Assembly: GCA_038237225.1 (NCBI GenBank) | Contig: JBBRYX010000002.1 | Coordinates: 124,001 to 188,000 of the forward strand | Origin: DASVUC01 sp038237225 | Lineage (GTDB): Bacteria; Planctomycetota; Phycisphaerae; Tepidisphaerales; Tepidisphaeraceae | Length of the DNA stretch: 64,000 bases | Direction of reading: 5' to 3' | Shown: one piece after another, positions 33,655 to 42,376 of the stretch | How the letters are laid out: each line of letters begins with the position of its first letter | Numbering within the stretch: the first letter of the stretch is position 1 | Position numbers and translations under genes: made by a program | Notes under the pieces: model-generated | Seen by the model: the letters and a program-made list of their open reading frames with translations, nothing else | The model's database searches: none | Told to the model about the DNA's origin: nothing

Positions 33655-34437
33655 TCACTTCGCGGCGGCGATGGCTGCGAGGAGCGCCTGCTGATTGTCC
33701 TTCCAAGCCTGATCACCCGATCCGGTCCGCGGAAGCTCAAGCGTAATCATCGCAATCGCGCGATCGATGCCCGCGAAGCTCCCGAGCGAGCCGGGCGTGG
33801 GATAGCCGATCGTCGGTGCGACCGGGTAATGATTGTACTGGCTCATCAAGCGGGCGACGCCCTCGGCCGGTCCATCATAGTTGTTGCAATGGCGCTCGTT
33901 GTCGATCGAGTGAATCGAGACAATCAGACGCGGACGGAGTGTCTCGATCACGTTTGCCAGCGCCTGAGACTCCGGCTCGCTTAACGGCTCACCGCCGTTA
34001 TTCCTGCGCCCTTGGCCCCTCTTCCAGTTCCGGGCTGGGAAGTTGCGATTGAGATCCACGCCGCGCGAGTTCTGCCGCTTCTTGGCGGCGTATCCGTCCG
34101 GGTTCGCCAGCGGAATGATGGCGACCGGAACACCGCCGGCGTTTTGGGGATGGTGACGCAGTTCAAGCAGGAGTTGCTGTGCCACGTAAACACTGGATGT
34201 TTCGTCGCCGTGAATACCGCCCATGACCAACACGGGACGATCGCCTTGGCCGAAGGTCGTCATGGGGATGGCGCGGTTCTCAACGGAACTCCCGATCACC
34301 GTCACGCGCGGCCTCGCGGTTCCAGAAGGAATACCCATTCGCGCTGCGCGGGGTTTCGACTGCACGGCAGGCTCAATCGCATCATGAGCGACGCATCCGC
34401 TCAATATACATACCGCTAAGATCATCCATGATCGCAT
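33655..34437 (-). CDS. M14 family zinc carboxypeptidase, lipoprotein
   Basis: About 260 residues from ATG 34437 (AGGGA eight bases upstream). The leader MRSWMILAVCILSGC ends in a lipobox. The M14 zinc site is complete: HGDE (first ligands), the substrate-binding NPDGY and RGVDLNRNFP, the later zinc histidine in VSIHSID, and a TLELPR segment with the catalytic glutamate. It most resembles murein-peptide amidase (MpaA)-like or succinylglutamate-desuccinylase-like members, so a role in peptidoglycan peptide trimming is plausible. Confidence 0.85.
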   Translation of the reverse strand: MRSWMILAVCILSGCVAHDAIEPAVQSKPRAARMGIPSGTARPRVTVIGSSVENRAIPMTTFGQGDRPVLVMGGIHGDETSSVYVAQQLLLELRHHPQNAGGVPVAIIPLANPDGYAAKKRQNSRGVDLNRNFPARNWKRGQGRRNNGGEPLSEPESQALANVIETLRPRLIVSIHSIDNERHCNNYDGPAEGVARLMSQYNHYPVAPTIGYPTPGSLGSFAGIDRAIAMITLELPRTGSGDQAWKDNQQALLAAIAAAK

Positions 34438-34460
34438 TATCAATTCCCTTATTATCATGT

Positions 34461-36446
34461 TTACTCGAACGCAATCATCGCATGGCCATTCACCACCGGC
34501 ACCAGCACGTTTACGCGTCCGACAAGATGCTCGAACGGCACCGCGATTTTCTCCGGCGCCAGGTAAACCCGCTTCGGCGCCTTCGCCAGCTTCAGCGATA
34601 GCGGGACATCGAACACCGGAACGATGTCCTCAATCAGATCCAGCTTTTCCGTCCGACGCTCCGCACTGTACTGGAGCAGATGCACGATCGTCCGCTTGGG
34701 CTGCCGCGTGACCGTTGTTTCCATGGCGACAGGGCCTTTCACGCGCAGGAGCGGTTCGGGAAGCAATCGCTCGATCACGTTCTTCACGAGAAGACGAAAC
34801 GGAATATTTCCATGCGCCGCAAACGCGGTGAAGATCGGATAGGCGATGTATGCGATACGGCCTTTCTGAACCACTGCCGCGAATCGACTCAGCTTGCCCG
34901 GCGGAGTCTGGAAGTGCGACGAGAAATGTTCCCAGGTTCGCTCGAAGTAAGGTTCGACGACCCGCGCGAGCGATGTTGCACCCGAAGTCGGTGTAACGCG
35001 CACGCCGGGTTCATACATCACGTGATCGGTCGGTGGAACTTCATCGTCGATCTCTTTGCCGAACCGGATGTACGTGGTGGTGAAGGGCGATTTGCCTCTG
35101 GGCTTGATCGGCAAGTCAGTGAGCGTGAGTTTTGAGCCGTCCGCGGTTAACCCGCTCGTTCCCGTGGCGAGCAGACCGCCTCCCTGCTTCAGGTACGTGC
35201 GCAGTTTCCTGGCCAGCTCGTCATCAACGTTCACGCCATCCGGGAGCACGATCAGCTCATACGACTGGAAATCCGCGGCACGATCGACCAGATCGAACTG
35301 GTGCTTGAGCTGCGTCAACATTCGCACGACGCCCTCGTCAACCGGGCTGACGCGAATGCGTCCGCCCTGGCCGGTCGGATGATCCTGCCCAACAAGCACG
35401 CCAATCTGCGCGAGCGGCTTCGCGTCTTTCAGCCAAGGCCCGCGCTGCTCCACACGCTCGTAGACTTTTCCGATCAACTCATAAGCAGCCTTATCCAGCG
35501 TGCCGCGAGGGTGCATTTGATCGCCGATGCTGCACCGGGCGCCGTGAGCGATGGCCTGGCTGGTCTCGAACTCGAGCGCGGCATACGGCTTGATCCCCCC
35601 AAAATCCGCCCAGCTTTTGTGAAAGCGAGCGGTCATCCCCATATACGGTAGAGGGAAGTTCCGCGCGAAGCGCACGTTCTTCGGGAAGAACATATAGCCC
35701 CACCCACCGGTTGGCAGCGACTCGATCTCCGTCTGTGTCTGAAACGGCGCTTCTTCGCGAAGATTGCTCACCGGCCGGCCGTTGAAGAACACGCTCGCAT
35801 TCGCGCTCGACTTCAACACCATCTCCTTGAACCGCTTCATGTAATGCAACGCCACAAGATGCGCGTGCTTGTTGCGATCCGCTTCGACGTCAGGATTCAG
35901 TCCTTCTTTGATCGTCGACTCGATCGCCCACTTGCTCACCGAAGGTTGATCCCACGTCATGTCGAAAAAGATCCCATCCACCGGCTTAAACTTTTTCAGG
36001 ATCTCCCGCGTCTGCTCCGCCAGGAATTCCTGATACGGGCTGCTCATGTCCAGAATCTGCCAGCCGCCGCCCTGGTTCGAGAGCGGCCCGCGGCCGACAT
36101 ACTTCCCATCCGCCTGCACCGAGATCCAATCTTTGTGCAGGTCGGCCGCGTACTCATCGCAAAGGATGCTGATGTAAATGGGGGCTCGAATCTTTTCGCG
36201 ATGCAGGGCTTCGACCTGCTGTTCAAGGAGGTTCAATTCCTTCTTCAAGCCCGGATGCCGCTCAGCGCGCTGGGTGTCGTAATAGAGATGCCCGTGATGA
36301 CACTTGGCGAAGACCGTGACGCTGTCGACGTGGGCGCGCTTCATCGTGCGCGCGAATTCGCGCGCATCGAAATCCACGCCCACATCGCCGATCCGCGGGC
36401 CGGTGTGGAAATCCAGATGAATCTGGCGGTAACGCAAATCAACCAT
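34461..36446 (-). CDS. glycosidase-like TIM barrel with beta-galactosidase trimerisation-type domain
   Basis: About 661 residues from ATG 36446, which overlaps the upstream stop by eight bases; ATGs at 36473 and 36482 are alternatives. The start MVDLRYRQIHLDFHTGP and VTVFAKCHHGHLYYD are typical of planctomycete proteins annotated as beta-galactosidase-trimerisation or alpha-L-fucosidase (GH151-like) proteins. VDGIFFDMTWDQ carries a likely catalytic aspartate. A Rossmann-like middle domain follows (YELIVLPDGVNVDD, LRTYLKQGGGLLATGTSG), then a beta domain. No signal peptide is seen, so it is probably cytoplasmic. The exact substrate is unknown. Confidence 0.75.
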   Translation of the reverse strand: MVDLRYRQIHLDFHTGPRIGDVGVDFDAREFARTMKRAHVDSVTVFAKCHHGHLYYDTQRAERHPGLKKELNLLEQQVEALHREKIRAPIYISILCDEYAADLHKDWISVQADGKYVGRGPLSNQGGGWQILDMSSPYQEFLAEQTREILKKFKPVDGIFFDMTWDQPSVSKWAIESTIKEGLNPDVEADRNKHAHLVALHYMKRFKEMVLKSSANASVFFNGRPVSNLREEAPFQTQTEIESLPTGGWGYMFFPKNVRFARNFPLPYMGMTARFHKSWADFGGIKPYAALEFETSQAIAHGARCSIGDQMHPRGTLDKAAYELIGKVYERVEQRGPWLKDAKPLAQIGVLVGQDHPTGQGGRIRVSPVDEGVVRMLTQLKHQFDLVDRAADFQSYELIVLPDGVNVDDELARKLRTYLKQGGGLLATGTSGLTADGSKLTLTDLPIKPRGKSPFTTTYIRFGKEIDDEVPPTDHVMYEPGVRVTPTSGATSLARVVEPYFERTWEHFSSHFQTPPGKLSRFAAVVQKGRIAYIAYPIFTAFAAHGNIPFRLLVKNVIERLLPEPLLRVKGPVAMETTVTRQPKRTIVHLLQYSAERRTEKLDLIEDIVPVFDVPLSLKLAKAPKRVYLAPEKIAVPFEHLVGRVNVLVPVVNGHAMIAFE

Positions 36447-37413
36447 TTTGGGCAAGAGACGTCTCCTGTGCATGTGTGTCATCGTGCAGCGCCGCAGCCA
36501 GAAACGCCGCGATGTTCTTGGAATATTGCACCGGGTCGCAGGCTAATCCAAGGACATGACCGGCACCGGCACATTCAATCAACCTGTCGCTGGGATTGCC
36601 GCGCTTGTTCAGCGCCGACCGCAGAGCGGCGGCTTCGCCCTTGAGCATAAAGCAATCCTCGCAGGCGTGGATAATCATTAGCGGGCACGATGCCTGCGGG
36701 ATCAGATCAACAGGGCGAACCGCATCGAAATCCGCGCGAGCCATGGACTGCGCCAGCTTCAGCGCCGCGGACTGCATCCACCCGCCCGGCGCGCCGAAGA
36801 GCCTTCCGTGGGCGGCCACTGCATCCCGAAAATCCGCGAACGGGCCTTCTAAAATAATCGCCGTGATGTCATCCCGGCCAACACTTGCCGCCAGCGCCAC
36901 CGCGGCGCCGAGGCTCACGCCGAACAGCACCAGCGTTTTCGTTTCGCGCGGCCGATCGGCGCGAATTCGGTCGATCACCTGATTCAGATCATGGCGCTCC
37001 CAGAAACCGGCGGTTGAATAGAGCCCGCCGCTCTCACCGTGCGCCCGCAGATCAATTGCCAGGATATTCCAGCCCATGGCGTGAAACATCGGCGCCCACG
37101 CGATGCCCCCGACTTTGGCGTCGCTGTAGCCGTGGATGATGAGAACCGTGCGGGAGGTCGGATGTTGTGCCGGGATCCACCATGCCGCGATGCGGATCGT
37201 CACACCTGAGGCCTCGTCACGGATGTCCCATTTCAGATCCTCAAATCCCAGCGCCAGGTCAGAAGGCGCGAGCCTTTTCAGGACTACGAGGGCCTTCCCA
37301 TCCGTCATCCGCGGCGGGGTGAGGAGCATTTTGGCCATCATGTAGATTGTCAAGGCACAGAGCGCCGCGCCGGTGCCGAGAAGGACGAGGGCCAATGAGA
37401 GCCAGGGAAGCAT
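36439..37413 (-). CDS. alpha/beta hydrolase, membrane-anchored
   Basis: A 324-residue protein with an N-terminal membrane helix (LSLALVLLGTGAALCALTIYMM) and an alpha/beta-hydrolase domain: oxyanion region TVLIIHGYSDAK, the nucleophile elbow FGVSLGAAVAL (G-x-S-x-G), an acid region HACEDCFM and the catalytic histidine in AGAGHVLG. The esterase or lipase substrate is unknown. It overlaps the following glycosidase gene, so both may be cotranscribed. Confidence 0.85.
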   Translation of the reverse strand: MLPWLSLALVLLGTGAALCALTIYMMAKMLLTPPRMTDGKALVVLKRLAPSDLALGFEDLKWDIRDEASGVTIRIAAWWIPAQHPTSRTVLIIHGYSDAKVGGIAWAPMFHAMGWNILAIDLRAHGESGGLYSTAGFWERHDLNQVIDRIRADRPRETKTLVLFGVSLGAAVALAASVGRDDITAIILEGPFADFRDAVAAHGRLFGAPGGWMQSAALKLAQSMARADFDAVRPVDLIPQASCPLMIIHACEDCFMLKGEAAALRSALNKRGNPSDRLIECAGAGHVLGLACDPVQYSKNIAAFLAAALHDDTHAQETSLAQNG

Positions 37414-37589
37414 CGCGGGTCATCATAAAGAAGGATTTGGTCGGTCGCGAACCGTTGACTCTGTCGGAATTGCGGGCAAAATCGGCTCAAGACGTTGGGC
37501 CGGAGCGTCCGATAACGATTGAGACGCCTGAGCACGGATGGTTCGGGCATTCCGGCTGATTTCAATAACTCCAAAGCAAGGAGGCTTTT

Positions 37590-37949
37590 ATGGTTCGGGT
37601 TTTGATTACATTGACGGTGCTCTCGCTGGCCGCGGGCTGTGCCAACCGGGGGAAGAAATCGGACAACCTATCTGCCAATCCCGGGCTTTCGCCGGCGGTG
37701 ACGGATATTTCGCCGACGCCGGCGTCGTACGCACCGCCTGCGGCGCAAGCTCCGGTGCAGCCGGTTATGGCGGACAATTCGGCGACGACCGCGAGCGGTG
37801 GCAAGTACACCGTGAAGAAGGGCGACACGCTGTGGAAAATTGCCTCAGCGCACTATGGCAACGGCAACCAGTGGCAGAAGATCGTCGGCGCCAATCCGGG
37901 ATTGTCAGCGGACAACCTTAAGGCTGGGCAGAAGATTATGATGCCGTAG
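37590..37949 (+). CDS. LysM-domain lipoprotein
   Basis: A 119-residue protein with AAGGAGG five bases before the ATG. The leader MVRVLITLTVLSLAAGC ends in a lipobox. A Pro/Ala/Ser-rich linker follows, then one LysM module at about residues 72-118 (YTVKKGDTLWKIASAHYGNGNQWQKI, shown here in parts: YTVKKGDTLWKIA, NQWQKIVGANP, LKAGQKIMMP). LysM binds peptidoglycan N-acetylglucosamine, so it probably tethers the outer leaflet or periplasm to the wall. It is followed by a terminator. Confidence 0.9.
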   Translation: MVRVLITLTVLSLAAGCANRGKKSDNLSANPGLSPAVTDISPTPASYAPPAAQAPVQPVMADNSATTASGGKYTVKKGDTLWKIASAHYGNGNQWQKIVGANPGLSADNLKAGQKIMMP

Positions 37950-38060
37950 GCGGCCTTCGCGACGCAGCTGAATGAAGGGGTGGGCCTTCGGCCCGACCGC
38001 TACGCAGAAGTGATGATGTTGCCGAATCAGGCGTATTCCTTTCGTCAAGACGAATTGTGG

Positions 38061-38090
38061 AACCCGAGCTAACGGCTCGGGTTCTTTTTA
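38061..38090 (+). terminator. Rho-independent terminator
   Basis: Stem AACCCGAGC/GCTCGGGTT (38061-38069 and 38075-38083) with a five-base loop and a CTTTTTA tail on the plus strand. It ends the LysM lipoprotein transcript between two convergent genes. Confidence 0.9.
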
Positions 38091-39488
38091 TTTGACGCGT
38101 TGGGCGGGGTGTTCTTTGCCTCCTTGATGGAAGATCAAGCCCGCGATTTTGCCGTTCTCGCGGGCGAATTCGACCATGCAGAGGACTGCTTTGCCGAAGA
38201 AAGTTTTTTCGTCCTCGGCGTACAGCTTGAGCTTGGATTGGCCGGTGGCCTGGATGTAGAGCGTGTCGTTCTCGTGGGTGACTTTGAGGGATTGATCGGG
38301 GCTGAGGGCGTATTCGCCAACGTATTGGTCGAGCGTTGCGGCATCGAGCTTTTTGGGAATCTTCATGGTCATCGGCAGGACCGGATCGCCGCCGAGGATC
38401 CTGGAAAGATTGGTGCCGAGCGCGTCGACGTAGCGAAAGGGGGAGTTGGTGAGAACGATGACGGCGGCCTTCTGTTTGGGCAGACAGGCGACGAAGGCGT
38501 GCTGTCCGCCGGTTTCGCCGTTTTGCCAGAGCACGTTGTATTTGCGTCCGATCTGCCAGGCGAAGCCCATGTCGTTCTGACGATCGACGTCGATCTGGCG
38601 GGCCTGCATGGTCTTGAGCGCATCGGCGAAGGGGACGGGGGTTAGAGCCAGATGTGCCGAGCAAAATTTCAGGAGATCGTTGGCGGTGCTTTTGAGTCCG
38701 AAGGCGCCGTCCATTGGCGGGCAGTCCCAGTACTCGACTTCATTGCCGTCGGCGTCGTAGCCCTGGACGAGACGGGGTCGGTCGGCATCGGTGATGGAGA
38801 CTCGCGTATTGGTCAGTCCGATTGGGGTGCAGACGCGATCGATGATGACCTGTTCATAGCTCTTCTTTTCTTTGCGCGCCAATGCCTGGCCGAGGAGCGC
38901 GTAACCGACGTGGCTGTATTCGTAGCGCTCGCCAGGCGGGCGGGGGAGAATTGACTGTGCGAGGAAGGCTTCGAACTGTCGCGGAGTGTAGCCGGAGTAG
39001 GGATTTTCGGGGTGTGTGGAATTGAGGTTTGCGGGATTGGCGGGCAGGCCGGAGGTATGGGCGGCAAGGTGGGTGAGCCAGATTTTGTTACCGAGGTCGG
39101 CCGGAATTTTCATACCGGGCAAAAGGGATTCAGCTGTTTGATTGAGCTTGATCTCGTTCTTCTCAAGCATCTGCGCAAAGACGGTTGCGGTAAAAAGCTT
39201 GGTGACGGAGCCGATCTCGAAAATGCTATCCCCATCGGGCGTTTTCGCGGCAGCCTTGGAGGGCTTACCGTAGCCGTAAACGTGTGATCCGCCGGCATCG
39301 ATGACGCCGACGACCATTCCGGGGACGTAGTCGCCGTCGATGAAGCACTGGACCTGTTGATCGACTTCGGACTTGGGAAGGGATGCGGGCTTGTTGGGCG
39401 CGGGGGTTGCGGGCTTCGACTGCCCCATGGCCGGCGCGGGGGCGAGGAGAAGCAGGATTAGAAGTACGGCAGTTATGACGGATTTCAT
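38088..39488 (-). CDS. secreted beta-lactamase-family serine hydrolase (class C / penicillin-binding-protein-like)
   Basis: A 466-residue protein starting at ATG 39488 (MKSVITAVLLILLLLAPAPAMG, a clear signal peptide). Beta-lactamase/transpeptidase-like motifs: S-x-x-K in IGSVTKLFTA, the YEYSHVGYALLG segment (Y-S-H in place of Y-x-N) and a GETGGQHAF region at the KTG position. A separate C-terminal beta domain of about 90 residues (YVGEYALSPDQSLKV) is like those in esterase EstB or D-aminopeptidase relatives. It probably hydrolyses an ester, amide or D-peptide in the periplasm. Confidence 0.88.
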   Translation of the reverse strand: MKSVITAVLLILLLLAPAPAMGQSKPATPAPNKPASLPKSEVDQQVQCFIDGDYVPGMVVGVIDAGGSHVYGYGKPSKAAAKTPDGDSIFEIGSVTKLFTATVFAQMLEKNEIKLNQTAESLLPGMKIPADLGNKIWLTHLAAHTSGLPANPANLNSTHPENPYSGYTPRQFEAFLAQSILPRPPGERYEYSHVGYALLGQALARKEKKSYEQVIIDRVCTPIGLTNTRVSITDADRPRLVQGYDADGNEVEYWDCPPMDGAFGLKSTANDLLKFCSAHLALTPVPFADALKTMQARQIDVDRQNDMGFAWQIGRKYNVLWQNGETGGQHAFVACLPKQKAAVIVLTNSPFRYVDALGTNLSRILGGDPVLPMTMKIPKKLDAATLDQYVGEYALSPDQSLKVTHENDTLYIQATGQSKLKLYAEDEKTFFGKAVLCMVEFARENGKIAGLIFHQGGKEHPAQRVK

Positions 39489-40216
39489 GGAAGACCCTCG
39501 GAAGTTGGAATGATACGGCGGGAGGAGGGTGGGGGGAAGGATTTTGTGGGGGAGGGCCATGATGGAGGGATGCGGGGGAGGCAGAGACCGCGGTGGCGCG
39601 ACGACGCGAAGAAGGCGCGAAGGTGTTTGGCGCGGGCGACTTGAGTTGGGGACATTTGGGACCTGTTGAAGAAGGCACTGAGGCACGAAGGCACGGAGTG
39701 AGGGCGAAAAAACATTGTGATTTGGAGGGTTTTCGCGATGGGGAGGACGAGACGCCAAGCGGGCAGGGAAAGAAAATCGGCGTGGGCATATCCGTTTGTA
39801 TCTTTTTATATCATTTGGGAAGTTGGGCGATTGGAAACGGCGGGGGCGCGAACGTTGTGTCGGCGCGGGCTTGGGCTGGAAGCCGGTCGTACGGGGGCGG
39901 GTTTTGGGTCGCATCGATCCTCCTTTTCGAGGGCGCGGAACCTCCGCGGTGGTTGGGCGCTCTACTTCTTGCGGGGCGCTGCGCGGAAAGGTGTGCTGGC
40001 GCGCAGCGCTTTTTGGGGGAACGCGGTTTGGGATGCGAGGCGAGGGAAAAGTCTTTTTTGGTGTGTGGTTTTAAGCTTTGGGGCGCTGCGCGATTTGCGC
40101 GCCGGGCGCGCAGCGCGGGGTTTAGGGAAATGCAACCGCGGAGCGGCTAAGGCGCGGAGGAAGCGAGGTGAATCGGTTGAATGACGGCGAGGGAATTGGG
40201 GCGCGAAGGTTGCTGC
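39489..40216. other. gene-free region with GC-rich inverted repeats
   Basis: More than 700 bp without a convincing gene; open frames here lack ribosome sites and family resemblance. Two similar inverted repeats of GCGCTGCGCG and CGCGCAGCGC occur at 39977-40009 and 40081-40118. A GGCACGAAGGCACGGAG stretch near 39682 also looks repeat-derived. The region upstream of 39488 should include the promoter of the serine hydrolase. Confidence 0.55.
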
Positions 40217-40340
40217 TAGAGCGGATTTCACATCAATGGATACACGTTTCTCAAGTGAAGACTCGAAACCGCTTAAAATTGCCGATTTCGGCAAGATTTT
40301 TGTGTTTCGTTTTGTGTGCACTGATGTGAAACCCGCTCTA
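40217..40340. mobile_element. MITE-like element with 22-bp terminal inverted repeats
   Basis: The left end TAGAGCGGATTTCACATCAATG (40217-40238, two split parts of 20 or fewer bases: TAGAGCGGATTTCACATCA, ATG) is an inverted copy of the right end 40319-40340 with 20 of 22 positions matching. The element is 124 bp, non-coding, and AT-richer than its surroundings. A TA at each outermost end could be a TA target duplication, as with IS630/mariner-type elements. No transposase is in the window. Confidence 0.7.
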
Positions 40341-40458
40341 ATTCAGCCGAACGAAAGAACTAGCTGCGTCCCCGTTCCACGATCCTCCCCGTTCCACGAT
40401 CCGCTGCGTCCCCATCCCACGCTCAATGCACGGGATGCCGCATCGGATGCAGGGAAGG

Positions 40459-40560
40459 AGGTAACGCAAATCCATTCAGTGGCCGGGGCCGCGCCCCAGC
40501 CAGTTCCGAATGCGAGAGAGGATCCCCGCGGCTCCGGTCCGCTGCATTGGCGGGTTATTC
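40459..40560 (-). other. attC site of the 252-aa cassette
   Basis: On the minus strand R'' GAATAAC contains the stop codon of the upstream gene, and R' is GTTACCT. Stem arms CAGCGGACCGGAGCCGCG and CGCGGCCCCGGCCACTG pair except for an extra adenine in GGACCGG versus GGCCGG, the extrahelical base that orients integron recombination. Confidence 0.85.
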
Positions 40561-41313
40561 GGCGGCCGCTTCGCCGTCGCTGGCGCATGCTCCACACTCG
40601 GGACAGCGCTTCGGCGTGGCACGGAGGTCAAACCCGCAGCTCGCGCACAACCCGTGTTCCCGTCGGTCGCGCAACACATTTTGAAAGTGAATCCGCCGCC
40701 ACCAGGTGACGCCGACGCCCGCGCCGATCAACGCTGCCAGCGCCCACTCCCTCGGCTGCAAGCCCCACGATGCCGGGGCGACATAGGCGTCCGCCAATGA
40801 GCCGATGACCAGTATGACAACCACCCCAAGAACAACGGCTCTTCGAGTGCTGCGTTGCGGCTGGGTGCGGCAAACGCGTGCGCTGAGCCACAATGACGGC
40901 AAAGCGGCCAGCGCAAGGCAAGCGAGGGCGTAAGGTCCGCGACCAACCCAACGCTCTTCAGGAAACCCGCCGGCCGGCGCGGGAATCATGCGCTGCACCG
41001 ACGCAAGACCCATGCGCTGCCACCAGAATCTCCCGGCGTAACCCCAACCGCTGACCATGTACGGCTCGTTTGCCACCTCGGTCGCGCGAACGAGTCGGCG
41101 GGGCAGGTCTGACGGGCCTCCCTGACGAACCCGCTTCTCGATCGCGACTCGCCCATCACCCGATGCGATCGCATAGAACGTCCTGCCGCCTTCGCCGCAG
41201 CCGTACAGAACGATGATGTCTTGGCGTACCTGACTGCGGACCCAGAGTGCCGCGACGGCGATGCACAGCAGCAGCGAGAGCGCCACCGCGAAATTCCAAG
41301 CTCGCAGTCGCAT
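40555..41313 (-). CDS. cassette-borne membrane protein with C-terminal zinc ribbon
   Basis: A 252-residue protein. An N-terminal membrane helix (FAVALSLLLCIAVAALWV) precedes an extracytoplasmic domain of about 85 residues and three further hydrophobic segments. The cytoplasmic tail is a zinc ribbon, LCASCGFDLRATPKRCPECG, a module very frequent in planctomycete membrane proteins. Function unknown. The stop codon lies in the R'' box of its attC, the normal position for cassette genes. The planctomycete-specific tail indicates the cassette was made from host-lineage DNA rather than imported from afar. Confidence 0.75.
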   Translation of the reverse strand: MRLRAWNFAVALSLLLCIAVAALWVRSQVRQDIIVLYGCGEGGRTFYAIASGDGRVAIEKRVRQGGPSDLPRRLVRATEVANEPYMVSGWGYAGRFWWQRMGLASVQRMIPAPAGGFPEERWVGRGPYALACLALAALPSLWLSARVCRTQPQRSTRRAVVLGVVVILVIGSLADAYVAPASWGLQPREWALAALIGAGVGVTWWRRIHFQNVLRDRREHGLCASCGFDLRATPKRCPECGACASDGEAAAE

Positions 41314-41331
41314 GGGACACCGTATGCCGCC

Positions 41332-41350
41332 GAATAACTACTGTTTATCC
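41332..41350 (-). other. collapsed attC remnant between two cassettes
   Basis: Only GGATAAA and GTTATTC boxes, five bases apart, remain on the minus strand between the 80-aa and 252-aa genes. GGATAAA differs by one base from the expected partner of the cassette's front box GTTATCC. The stem region has been deleted. Confidence 0.65.
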
Positions 41351-41587
41351 GGCCTTCCAGAAGGTGCGGACAGCGTTAATCAGTGCGACCAGGGCGATGC
41401 TCGCGAACAGCGCCAAGAGGGTAACTCGTGCCTGCAAGGATCCGGCTTGTCCTATTGCACGCCAATAGAGACAGGCGAGGCTCCCACAGAATGCGCCGAC
41501 GAGAAGCCACACAGGCCAGGCCATTCCCCACGTCCGGCGTGGCGGCGGCTTCGTTCCGTAGTCGATGACAGGGGGCTCTCCACTCAT
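41345..41587 (-). CDS. cassette-borne small membrane protein
   Basis: An 80-residue protein from ATG 41587 (MSGEPPVIDYGTKPPP). Two hydrophobic helices are seen, MAWPVWLLVGAFCGSLACLYW and VTLLALFASIALVALI. No family recognised. A longer open frame runs back to 41749 through the attC site and is not coding. It occupies one cassette whose own attC is largely deleted, which may lock it to its downstream neighbour. Confidence 0.6.
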   Translation of the reverse strand: MSGEPPVIDYGTKPPPRRTWGMAWPVWLLVGAFCGSLACLYWRAIGQAGSLQARVTLLALFASIALVALINAVRTFWKAG

Positions 41588-41619
41588 GCGGCCTCTCACT
41601 CCAGGTAATCGTCCGGGCC

Positions 41620-41721
41620 GGATAACGGAATGCCGTTGAGCGGCCGCGGCGGCGCACGCGCGACGCTCGACCGCAGGTGAAGTATACCGCCGCCACGGTC
41701 CGCTCCAGTGGCGGGTTATGC
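41620..41721 (-). other. attC site of the P-loop kinase cassette
   Basis: Minus-strand R'' GCATAAC and R' GTTATCC. Arms GGAGCGGACCGTGGCGGCGG and CCGCCGCGGCCGCTC pair with the same unpaired adenine (GGACCG versus GGCCG) as the other sites. R'' contains the stop codon of the kinase-like gene. Confidence 0.88.
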
Positions 41722-42273
41722 GGCCGGCCCTTCCGCGAGCTGCGTACAAAGCTCCTCCGCAGGCCGCGAACCGTCAAGGTGGCAAACCCGACACGGTAGA
41801 CGAAGTATCCAAAGCTCATGCAACTGGCGGCTGCGCATGTCGGGCGAGCCCTCATCGTACTGCGATGCCCAATCCAAGAACGCCTTGTGCTGCTCGTACA
41901 TGTCGCCGCCTTCCGCCACGCGGGTACCGAAGCGCCGGCCCTCGCGCTCCCGCAGGCGTTGGAGGCGCAGCGGGGTGGGGGTCGTCACGTAAATCGCGAG
42001 GTCGAGCAGCGGGACAACATCGTCGCCCCAGCCACAAAGCGATCCGGCCAGCACCCACCGATCCGACTGCCGCAGTGCATCGAGGAGAAGTGCCCGGCGG
42101 ACAGGCTGCTCGTTGGGCTTCTGGAATGGAGGGTCCGTCGCCTGCCAAAAGAAGTCGTCGGTGTCGAAGAAGTCCAGGCCATATTGGCGCGCGATTTCGC
42201 GGCCCAGCGTCGAAGTTCCTGCACCCGACGCCCCGAACAGGTGCACGTGCATCGCGGAGAAGGTAGGCCGCAT
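41716..42273 (-). CDS. cassette-borne P-loop kinase-like protein
   Basis: A 185-residue protein (178 if started at ATG 42252). The P-loop reads FGASGAGTSTLG, in which the usual lysine is replaced by threonine; this variant occurs in a family of small adenylate-kinase/shikimate-kinase-like ATPases with the same start. Downstream features fit an NMP-kinase fold: FFDTDDFFWQ (substrate acid pair), DRWVLAGSLCGWGD and RLQRLREREGRRFG (lid arginines). It may phosphorylate a small molecule; substrate unknown. The first ATG lies inside the R' box of the preceding attC. Confidence 0.75.
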   Translation of the reverse strand: MRPTFSAMHVHLFGASGAGTSTLGREIARQYGLDFFDTDDFFWQATDPPFQKPNEQPVRRALLLDALRQSDRWVLAGSLCGWGDDVVPLLDLAIYVTTPTPLRLQRLREREGRRFGTRVAEGGDMYEQHKAFLDWASQYDEGSPDMRSRQLHELWILRLPCRVCHLDGSRPAEELCTQLAEGPAA

Positions 42274-42369
42274 AACGGATCAGCATTCAACGGCCGGCCG
42301 GGCACCGAGCCGCGTTGGAATCACAAGGAGCGTTCCGCCCGGCCGGTCCGTTGCAGTGCGTGGTTATCC
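42270..42369 (-). other. attC site of the 220-aa cassette
   Basis: Minus-strand R'' GGATAAC and R' GTTATGC. Arms CAACGGACCGGCCGGGC and GCCCGGCCGGCCGTTG are perfectly complementary apart from one extra adenine in the first arm. Length 100 bp. Confidence 0.9.
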
Positions 42370-42376
42370 CGCCTTT

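Noticed and set aside
37396..37559. Possible small plus-strand gene upstream of the LysM lipoprotein
   Set aside because: It would encode about 53 residues without a ribosome site or recognisable features, in the promoter region of the divergent hydrolase gene.
39593..40184. Overlapping open frames on the plus strand between the serine hydrolase and the MITE
   Set aside because: They are Arg/Gly-rich products of GC-rich repeat DNA, overlap each other in three frames, and lack ribosome sites and family resemblance.
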